In this document: one piece after another, positions 57,657 through 64,000 of the stretch | Position numbering within the stretch: position 1 is the first letter of the stretch | Layout of the letters: each line of letters starts with the position of its first letter | NCBI RefSeq assembly: GCF_014651135.1 | Contig: NZ_BMWH01000004.1 | Span: forward strand, 310,001 to 374,000 | Direction of reading: 5' to 3' | DNA length: 64,000 nucleotides | Source: Streptomyces echinoruber | GTDB lineage: Bacteria; Actinomycetota; Actinomycetes; Streptomycetales; Streptomycetaceae | Made by a program: the position numbers and the translations under genes | Notes under the pieces: model-generated | The model's database searches: none | What the model saw: the letters and a program-made list of their open reading frames with translations, nothing else | Told to the model about the DNA's origin: nothing

Positions 57657-58559
57657 GTGAAGGCAGTCCGTTTCAGCCGGTTCGGGGGTCCGGAGGTACT
57701 CGAGATCGTGGATCTTCCCGATCCGCATCCGGGTCCCGGCCAGGTCCGGATCGCGGTGCGCGCGGCCGGCGTCAACGCGAGCGACTGGAAGAAGCGCGAG
57801 GGCCTGATGGGCGGGGAACTCCCGCAGACCTTGGGTTACGAGGCGGCGGGCGTCGTCGACGAGCTCGGCGAGGGCGTGACGGACGTGGCCGTCGGCGATC
57901 GCGTGTTCGGGTTCTGCGCCGAGGGGGCGGCCCAGGCCGAGCTGGCCGTGCTGTCCCCCTACGCGCCGATCCCGCCGTCGCTCGACTTCCCCGGCGCCGC
58001 GGCGCTGCCGGCCGCCGTCGAGACGGCCACCCGCACACTCGACCGGCTCGGCGTCGAAAGCGGCGGCACGCTGCTCGTCAACGGCGCCTCCGGAAGCGTC
58101 GGCAGTGCCGCGGTCCAGCTCGCCGTGGTGCGCGGCGCGCGCGTGATCGGCACCGCCGGTCCGGCGAACCACGACTACCTGCGCGCGTTGGGGGCCGAGC
58201 CCGTCGCCTACGGCGAGGGCTTCGTGGAGCGGGTGCGCGCGCTCACTCCCGACGGCGTCGACATGGCGCTCGACGTCGCCGGGAGCGGGGTGCTGCCCGA
58301 GCTCATCGAGCTGGCCGGCGGCGCCGGACACGTCGTCACGGTCGCCGACTTCGCCGGCGCGCGGGAGCACGGGGTGACGTTCAGCCGCGGGGACGACGGC
58401 CGCGCGCTCCACGCGCTCGACGGGATCGGCGAGCTGATCGAGGCCGGGCGCTTCTCGCTCCCGGTCGCGCGGACCTTCCCGCTCGCCGAGGTCGCCGAGG
58501 CGCACCGTGCCGGCGAGGGCGGCCACGTGCGCGGAAAGCTCGTGCTGCTGGTCGGCTGA
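57657..58559 (+). CDS. NADPH:quinone oxidoreductase-like zinc-free MDR protein
   Basis: The 300-aa protein has the medium-chain dehydrogenase/reductase pattern: RFSRFGGPEVLEI, VRAAGVNASDWKKREG, LGYEAAGVVDELGEGV, and the Rossmann motif LLVNGASGSVGSAAVQLA. No catalytic zinc Cys/His set is present, fitting the quinone oxidoreductase branch. The GTG at 57,657 has GGAG upstream. It lies in a 1.5-kb segment bracketed by tRNA-Cys and a tRNA 3' fragment. Confidence 0.88.
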   Translation: MKAVRFSRFGGPEVLEIVDLPDPHPGPGQVRIAVRAAGVNASDWKKREGLMGGELPQTLGYEAAGVVDELGEGVTDVAVGDRVFGFCAEGAAQAELAVLSPYAPIPPSLDFPGAAALPAAVETATRTLDRLGVESGGTLLVNGASGSVGSAAVQLAVVRGARVIGTAGPANHDYLRALGAEPVAYGEGFVERVRALTPDGVDMALDVAGSGVLPELIELAGGAGHVVTVADFAGAREHGVTFSRGDDGRALHALDGIGELIEAGRFSLPVARTFPLAEVAEAHRAGEGGHVRGKLVLLVG

Positions 58560-58705
58560 CACGGCCGCGACGACCGCACGCGGCCCGTCTCGGTTTCCGC
58601 CTTCTTCCCCTCCCCGCGCGGCCGTGCGGGGCCTGGGCGTTCGCCCCGCCACGACGGCGCTGCGTCCTTACGGGACCGTACGTCGGTGGGCGAGCCGGGC
58701 CCGGA

Positions 58706-59332
58706 TCACGCTCCGGGCAGGGGCGGGCAGACCTGCGAGACGAGGCGGTGCGTGGGTTCGATTCCCGCCGCGGCCTCCTTCGAGGACGCCCGGCGCTGCT
58801 CCCGGTGGAGCAGCCAGAGGACGAAGGCCAGGGTGGAGACGTCCTGGTGCAGCGGGTGGAGGCGGGCTCCCTGCTCGCAGAACGTGAGGAGCGCGCCCGT
58901 GGCGCCGTCGAGGACCAGGTGGGTGTCGTCCGTGAACCGGCCCACGCGGATGAAGCGGTCGGCGGCGGGCGGGAGTTCGCCCGGCTCGAAGATCCCGGGG
59001 CGCTCGAACGCGTAGAACTCGGTGAGCGTCGGCAGCGGTATGTCGGTGTCGGGGCAGATGACGCGGCCGTCCTCCGGCAGACCGGTGTCGCGCAGGAAGC
59101 GGCGGGTCGGCTCGTGGGTGAGCGTGACGGGGAAGTCGATGTCCTCGAAGCGCACCACACGGCGGGCGCCGAACTCCTGCTCCAGCAGCCGGTACGGCAG
59201 GTCCAGCGTCAGGCCGGGGCCGCGGCCCGGGCCCGTGATCAGCACCGGCGGCCGGCTCGGCACCGGTCTCGTGTCCACTGTGTACGTCCCCCTGATGGCG
59301 TCCTCCCTGACGGTGCCGGTCGTGACGATCAT
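58706..59332 (-). CDS. SUKH-like immunity-family protein with fused tRNA-antisense tail
   Basis: The 208-aa protein has LTHEPTRRFLRDTGLPED, TEFYAFERPGIFEP, DRFIRVGRFTDDTHLVLD and LHPLHQDVSTLAFVLWLL, resembling SUKH-4-type immunity/binding proteins of polymorphic toxin systems. The last about 25 residues (AAAGIEPTHRLV ...) are translated from the antisense strand of the tRNA fragment. The natural C-terminus was therefore probably lost. No toxin gene is visible nearby. ATG 59,332. Confidence 0.68.
   Translation of the reverse strand: MIVTTGTVREDAIRGTYTVDTRPVPSRPPVLITGPGRGPGLTLDLPYRLLEQEFGARRVVRFEDIDFPVTLTHEPTRRFLRDTGLPEDGRVICPDTDIPLPTLTEFYAFERPGIFEPGELPPAADRFIRVGRFTDDTHLVLDGATGALLTFCEQGARLHPLHQDVSTLAFVLWLLHREQRRASSKEAAAGIEPTHRLVSQVCPPLPGA
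58732..58778 (+). other. 3' fragment of a tRNA-Cys-like gene
   Basis: Contains GGGTTCGATTCCCGCC identical to 57,257-57,272 in the tRNA and a near-identical CGGCCTCC end. The 5' half and acceptor 5' strand are absent, so it is not a working tRNA. It marks a direct repeat with the tRNA 1,497 bases away. Confidence 0.8.
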
Positions 59333-59751
59333 GCTTCCCCCGTGTGTTCCCGTGCGTTCCCGCACGTCCCCGTGAATCCCCGTGGAGTCCCCGTGCGCCC
59401 CGAACACCGGCGCGCGGCGCCCCACTGACGGAAACCCTACGCCTCACCACTGACAACGCCCCGCGCGGCGGACGTTCACGTCTCCGTCTGGAAGTCCCTA
59501 TGAAAGACGCTCAGGCGACCCTCATGTGTTCCCGCTTCACGAGAATCGCCTTCACTACCCCTCCCCGTCTCCCTCGTCTCCCCCGCCGTCAGCGCCACGG
59601 TGCCGGTGCCCGCTTCCCGGCGGCCGTCGCGCCTGCCGCGTCCGCCGCGAGAACGAACAGCGGGAGCCTCAGGACGAGTTCGCCCACGCCGGGCGGGGCT
59701 CGTGGCGAAGCTCGTGGCGGGGCTCCCGCGGGGAGGGGGCCCGGTGGCCGG
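59333..59751. other. Intergenic region without a supported gene
   Basis: This space holds GTGCCCCGTG/TCCCCGTG-type short repeats near 59,340-59,400 and GC-rich DNA up to the stop of the molybdopterin subunit. I see no convincing gene or hairpin. Confidence 0.5.
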
Positions 59752-62070
59752 TCACTGGGGGGTCACCACCGCGGCCTGGGGACGGATGGGCAGGCGGTTG
59801 ACGGGGCGGCCGGTGGCGGCGCGCACGGCGGAGGCGACGGCCGCCGGGGCGGTCACCACGGGTACGGCGCTGACCGACTTGGCGCCGAAGGGGGCGACCA
59901 CGTCGCGCTCCTCGACGAGCTTGACGATCTGGATGTCGGGCGCGTCCAGGGCGGTGGGCAGGGCGTAGCCGGTGAGGTCGGGGTGGCGGATCACCCCGCG
60001 CGCGGTGCGCAGGTTCTCCGTCAGCGCGATGCCGACGCCCTGGGTGACGCCCGCCTCGATGCGCGCGGCGAGCTGGGCGGGGTTGAGGACGCGGCCCACG
60101 TCCTGGGCGACGGCGAGCTCCACCACCCGCACCGACCCGACCTCGATGTCGACGTCGACCACCGCGCGCACCGCGCAGAACGCCAGCCCCACGAAGGCGT
60201 CGCCCTGGCCGGCCTCGTTGAGCGGCTCGGTCGGGTGCGGGCGGCACTGCGCCGTCGCCCACAGCTCCTTGCCCTCCATCGCCTCGGTGACCGTGGTGGA
60301 CAGGACACCGTCGTACGACGTGATCTTGCCGTCGGTGATCTGCAGCAGCTCGGCCGACATGCCGAACTTCTGCGCCAGGGGCTGCAACAGCTGCGTGCGG
60401 ACCATCTTGGCCGCGCGTTCCACCGCGCCGCCGGACACCCAGGTGTGGCGGCCGTGGCAGCCCGCGCCGGCCGGGGGCTGGTCGGTGTCGACGGGCGCGA
60501 CGTGCACCTCGTCGATGCCGAGGGTCTCCTGCACGATCTGCCGGGCCAGCGTGGCGAAGCCCTGACCGTGCTCGACGGCCGCGCACAGCACGGTCGCCAC
60601 CCCGTTCTGCACCCGCACGGTCGCCGTGGACACCTCGTCGGCGCCCTCCGCGCCGAGCATGTGCACCATGCCCAGGCCGTAGCCGACGCCCCGGCGCACC
60701 GCGCCCGGCTCGCCCGCGCCCTCGGGGCCGCCGGGCAGCAGCCACTCCTCCTCGGGCGTGTCCTTGGGCAGAGGGGGCAGCGGGTGGTCCCGCACGGCCT
60801 GCAGCAGTTCGGCGACGGGGGCCGGGCAGGTCACCGTCTGGCCGGTCGGCAGCACGTCGCCGGTCGCCATGGCGTTGCGCAGGCGCAGCTCGGCCGGGTC
60901 CAGGCCGAGCTTCTTGGCGAGCTTGTCCATCTGCGCCTCGTAGGCGGCGCACACCTGCATCGCGCCCTCGCCGCGCACGTGGCCGGAGGGCGGGTTGTTG
61001 GTGCGCACGGCCCAGCCCTCGATGAAGGCGTTGGGCACGACGTACGGGCCGCACGCGAAGGCGACGGCGGCGGCGAGGGCGTCCGAGGAGGTGTCGGCGT
61101 AGGCGCCCGCGTCCAGCAGGATCTGCGCCTCGACCTTGACCAGCTTGCCCTCGGCGTCGGCGTGGTGGCGGTACCGCAGCAGCGTCGGGTGGCGGTGGGT
61201 GTGGCCGAGGAAGGACTCCTCGCGGGTGGCGGTCAGTTTCACCGGGCGGCCGGTCTTCAGGGCGAGCAGGCCGAGCGGGAGCTGGAAGCCCCGGTCCTCC
61301 CGGTCGGCGGTGGCGCCGGGCACCCCGGTGACGACGACCTTGACGCGCTCGGGCGGCAGCGCGTAGCAGGCGGCGAGGGTGTCGCGGTCGGCGTGCGGGT
61401 CGGTGGAGGCCGTGTACAGCTCCACGCCGCCGTCGGGGCGCGGCACGGCCAGCCCGGCCTCGGCGCCGATGGGCGCGGGGTCCTGGCGGCCGATGCGGTA
61501 CAGGCCCTCGACGACGACGTCGCCGACGACGCTGGGGTCGCCGTGGCGCAGCGGGATGTGCCGGACCAGGTTGCCGTCCGGGTGCAGCGGCTCGGCCTCG
61601 AACGCCTGCTCCGGGTCGGTCACCGGGTCGAGCACCTCGTACTCGACGATCACGGCCGCCGCGGCCATCCGCGCGGTGTCCGGGTGGTCGGCGGCGACGG
61701 CCGCGATGGGCTCCCCGTGGTGGCGTACGACGTCGGAGGCGAACACCGGCCGGTCGGCCCGGCCGCGGCCGAACAGGGGGGTGCCGGGGACGTCCTCGTG
61801 GGTGACGACCGCGTGCACGCCCGGCATCTCGCGCGCGTGGGAGGTGTCGATGGACAGGATGCGCGCGCGGGGGTGCGGGGAGCGCAGCACGGCCGCCCAC
61901 AGCAGGCCCTCGGCCCACAGGTCGGCCGCGTACGGGAAGGTGCCCTCCGTCTTCGCGCGGGCGTCGGCGGCCGGCAGCGAGGCGCCCAGGCCGTGCGGCA
62001 GCGGCTCGGGCGCGGCGGCGGTGTCCGTCGACTGGGCAGCCTGCGCGGGGGCGGCGGCTTCGTTGCTCAC
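59752..62070 (-). CDS. Xanthine-dehydrogenase-like molybdopterin subunit
   Basis: The 772-aa protein of the xanthine oxidase family has the N-terminal a/b hammerhead (AADARAKTEGTFPYAADLW, LRSPHPRARIL), VEYEVLDPV, NPPSGHVRGEGAMQVCAAYE, HTWVSGGAVERAAKMVR and GVTQGVGIALTENLRT. It would carry the molybdenum cofactor and oxidise a purine or aldehyde. The GTG overlaps the iron-sulfur gene's stop (GTGA), so both are co-translated. The FAD subunit is expected upstream beyond the window. Confidence 0.9.
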   Translation of the reverse strand: MSNEAAAPAQAAQSTDTAAAPEPLPHGLGASLPAADARAKTEGTFPYAADLWAEGLLWAAVLRSPHPRARILSIDTSHAREMPGVHAVVTHEDVPGTPLFGRGRADRPVFASDVVRHHGEPIAAVAADHPDTARMAAAAVIVEYEVLDPVTDPEQAFEAEPLHPDGNLVRHIPLRHGDPSVVGDVVVEGLYRIGRQDPAPIGAEAGLAVPRPDGGVELYTASTDPHADRDTLAACYALPPERVKVVVTGVPGATADREDRGFQLPLGLLALKTGRPVKLTATREESFLGHTHRHPTLLRYRHHADAEGKLVKVEAQILLDAGAYADTSSDALAAAVAFACGPYVVPNAFIEGWAVRTNNPPSGHVRGEGAMQVCAAYEAQMDKLAKKLGLDPAELRLRNAMATGDVLPTGQTVTCPAPVAELLQAVRDHPLPPLPKDTPEEEWLLPGGPEGAGEPGAVRRGVGYGLGMVHMLGAEGADEVSTATVRVQNGVATVLCAAVEHGQGFATLARQIVQETLGIDEVHVAPVDTDQPPAGAGCHGRHTWVSGGAVERAAKMVRTQLLQPLAQKFGMSAELLQITDGKITSYDGVLSTTVTEAMEGKELWATAQCRPHPTEPLNEAGQGDAFVGLAFCAVRAVVDVDIEVGSVRVVELAVAQDVGRVLNPAQLAARIEAGVTQGVGIALTENLRTARGVIRHPDLTGYALPTALDAPDIQIVKLVEERDVVAPFGAKSVSAVPVVTAPAAVASAVRAATGRPVNRLPIRPQAAVVTPQ

Positions 62071-64000
62071 GCCTGGCCTCCGTCCTGGCCGTAGTGCTGG
62101 TCGTACTGGTCGTACTGGTCGGGCTGGGGGTGCGGAGTGTGCGGGTCGTGGGGGTGGTGCGAGTGGTGCGGGTTATGCGGGTGGTGCGGTTCGTGGGGGG
62201 CGGTCCGGTGCGCGGACTCGAATCCCGGCGAGTCGAACACCGAGGCGTGCACGCCCCCGGCGCCCGGTCCGGCCTGGTGCGGGATGCGCGGCCCCTCGCC
62301 GTCGGCCTCCTCCCCGGCGGCCGCGGCGTGCGCCTCGCGTTCGGCGACGACCTCCTTCACGGCCCGCAGCACGCCCCGGTAGCCGGAGCAGCGGCACAGG
62401 TTGCCGCACAGGGCCTGACGGGCCTCCAGGTCGGTGGGGGCGGGGTTGCCCTCCAGCAGGTCGTGCACGGTCATCGCCATGCCGGGGATGCAGAAACCGC
62501 ACTGCACCGCGCCGCACCGGGCCAGCGCCCGCTGCACGTCCGACGGCTGCCCGTCCACGGCCAGCCCCTCGACCGTGCGCACCTCGCTGCCGGCCGCGGT
62601 GGCCGCCGGCACCAGGCAGGAGGCGACGAGCCGGCCGTCGACCTGGACGTTGCAGGCGCCGCACTCGCCCTGCGAGCAGCCGTCCTTGGCGCCGGCCAGG
62701 CCGAGCCGCTCCCGCAGCACGTACAGCAGCGACTCGCCGATCCAGGCGTCCGTGACGGGCCGGTCGACGCCGTTGACGCGCAGCATGTAGGAGACGAGCG
62801 GATGCTCCTCGTGCGGAGGCGGGGGCGGGACGTCGTCGTGCGGCGCGGCGGCATCCCCGGCGGCATCCCCGGCGGCGGACGCGGGGGTGTCGTCGGGGGT
62901 GTCGTCGGGGGCGGGCGCCGCGTGGTCCTGCGGGACGTCCGACGAGCCCGCCGGGTCCGCCGGGTCCGCCGGGTCTGCGGAGTCCGCCGCGTCCCGGGTG
63001 TCCGCCGGGCCCTCCTGGGCGGCGGGGCCCTCCGGGGCCTGCGGGACCTGCGAGACCTGCGGGGCTTCCTGAGCGGCCTCCTGCGCGGCCTCGGCAGCGG
63101 CCTCGGCGGTCGCGTCCGCGGCGGTCTCGGCGGGCGCCTCCACGCGGCTCTCAGCGGCCTGCGCGGGCTGCTGCGGCCCGGCGGCGGAGTCCGCGGTGTC
63201 CGCGGTGTCCGCAGCTTCCGGAGCGCCCGGGGCGTCCGTGGCACCCGTGACGTCCGCGGACTCTCCGGCCTGTCCTGCCCGCTCGGCCTGCTCGGCCTGC
63301 TCTGCCTGTTCGGCCTGCTGCGCCTGCCCGGCCTCTGCGGCGGCCGCGTGGGCGCTCTCGGCGGCCGTACGAGCGCTCTCGGCGGCCGTGTGCACGGTCT
63401 CGGCGGCCGCCCGCGCGGCCTCGGCCGCGCGCTCCGCCTCGCCGGGCTGCTGCCGGTCCCAGGGCTGCCCGGCCGCCTCGGTCGCCCAGGGGGCGGGGGC
63501 GCCGCCGGGCAGGGTGGCCGGCGGGGCGGAGCCCCACTGCTGGACCAGCGACGACGTGGTGTACTCCCCCGACTCATCCGGCAGGTCGCCGCCGGCGACG
63601 GGGATCGACCACTGCCCGGTCACGTCGTGCCCGGGCGTCGCGGGTGCCGGCTGTTCCGGGGCCGGCTGCTCCGCGGCCGGCTGCTGCTGTCCGGCCTGGG
63701 GAGCGCCCTGGAAGGTCCACTGCCCGGTGGCGCCCGCCGGGTAGGCGAACCGGTCGTCGTTCCCGGTGCCGTGTCCCGCGTGCGGGTCGCCGCCGGTACG
63801 CGGGTCGTGCTGCCCGGCGTTGGGATCGTGACCGACGTTCGGTCCGTGCCCGGCGTTGGGATCGTGACCCGGCTGCGGCCCGTGCCCGGCGTTGGGGTCG
63901 TGCCCGGCGTTCGGTCCGTACCCGGTGTTCGGTCCGTACCCGGTGTTCGGTCCGTGCCCGGTGCCGTAGGGCACCTCGTGGGGGTCGCCCCAGTGCGCGC
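62067..64000 (-). CDS. XDH-like 2Fe-2S subunit with very long N-terminal extension (partial)
   Basis: The C-terminal about 190 residues are a standard two-cluster iron-sulfur subunit: CSQGECGACNVQVDGRLVASC, GAVQCGFCIPGM and CGNLCRCSGYRGVL. Before it lie more than 400 residues of disordered Pro/Ala/Gln/Glu-rich sequence with GHDPNAGHGPN and AAETVHTAAESAR repeats. A His/Pro-rich tail (HHPHNPHHSHHPHDPH) follows it. The frame stays open to the window edge, so the true start is outside; 63,974 is only an internal GTG. Confidence 0.85.
   Translation of the reverse strand, partial: AHWGDPHEVPYGTGHGPNTGYGPNTGYGPNAGHDPNAGHGPQPGHDPNAGHGPNVGHDPNAGQHDPRTGGDPHAGHGTGNDDRFAYPAGATGQWTFQGAPQAGQQQPAAEQPAPEQPAPATPGHDVTGQWSIPVAGGDLPDESGEYTTSSLVQQWGSAPPATLPGGAPAPWATEAAGQPWDRQQPGEAERAAEAARAAAETVHTAAESARTAAESAHAAAAEAGQAQQAEQAEQAEQAERAGQAGESADVTGATDAPGAPEAADTADTADSAAGPQQPAQAAESRVEAPAETAADATAEAAAEAAQEAAQEAPQVSQVPQAPEGPAAQEGPADTRDAADSADPADPADPAGSSDVPQDHAAPAPDDTPDDTPASAAGDAAGDAAAPHDDVPPPPPHEEHPLVSYMLRVNGVDRPVTDAWIGESLLYVLRERLGLAGAKDGCSQGECGACNVQVDGRLVASCLVPAATAAGSEVRTVEGLAVDGQPSDVQRALARCGAVQCGFCIPGMAMTVHDLLEGNPAPTDLEARQALCGNLCRCSGYRGVLRAVKEVVAEREAHAAAAGEEADGEGPRIPHQAGPGAGGVHASVFDSPGFESAHRTAPHEPHHPHNPHHSHHPHDPHTPHPQPDQYDQYDQHYGQDGGQA

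Noticed and set aside
59344..62094. 916-codon frame opposite the molybdopterin subunit
   Set aside because: Shadow frame caused by high-GC codon bias; the opposite strand carries clear xanthine dehydrogenase motifs.

Overview
The window is high-GC actinobacterial DNA. Codons end in G or C, GTG starts are common, and host genes include hpd beside an Lrp-type regulator, RDD/DUF2510 membrane proteins, SUKH-like and DUF5753 families. This fits a Streptomyces chromosome. Between about 15.8 and 56.7 kb it carries an apparently complete integrated temperate siphophage of about 40.9 kb. All functions below are inferred from the sequence alone.

Left host arm (1-15.8 kb): a secreted M6 metalloprotease, two RDD membrane proteins, a glycolate-oxidase-type FAD enzyme, 4-hydroxyphenylpyruvate dioxygenase with a divergent Lrp/AsnC regulator, a Lon-like secreted serine protease, an IclR regulator, a DEAD-type helicase, a Doc/ribbon-helix-helix toxin-antitoxin pair, and the C-terminal part of a broken MFS transporter gene.

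Prophage (15,808-56,708): the 7-bp core GTGCCCA occurs at both ends. The N-terminal 52 codons of the MFS transporter lie just outside the right end, so integration split that gene; joining the two arms restores a 484-codon frame. Joining the phage-side arms gives an imperfect palindromic attP next to a 537-aa large serine integrase. Layout from left to right: a regulatory cargo block (primase-like and Zn-rich proteins, DUF6879, XRE-DUF5753); lysis genes; tail genes (huge tip protein, 991-aa tape measure, G/GT frameshift pair, two tail-tube paralogues); head genes (connectors, capsid, protease, portal, TerL, an XRE-headed TerS-like protein); a palindrome-rich likely cos region with an HNH nuclease; a PH-SHOCT cargo gene; a long leftward early operon of small overlapping genes that includes a hyaluronan-synthase-like glycosyltransferase and a replication-type HTH protein; a divergent immunity region; a membrane protein; and the integrase.

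Right host arm (56.7-64 kb): the MFS N-terminal remnant, 22-bp tandem repeats, tRNA-Cys, a quinone-oxidoreductase-like gene bracketed by the tRNA and a tRNA 3' fragment, a SUKH-like gene whose 3' end runs into that fragment, and the molybdopterin and iron-sulfur subunits of a xanthine-dehydrogenase-like enzyme, the latter cut by the window edge.

The prophage logic is: two HTH proteins around a TTGGAA-type operator set the lysis/lysogeny switch; one leftward wave transcribes early genes, then head, tail and lysis genes; excision by the serine integrase would rebuild the host transporter gene. The most unusual cargo is the hyaluronan-synthase-like enzyme, a candidate surface modifier made by the phage.
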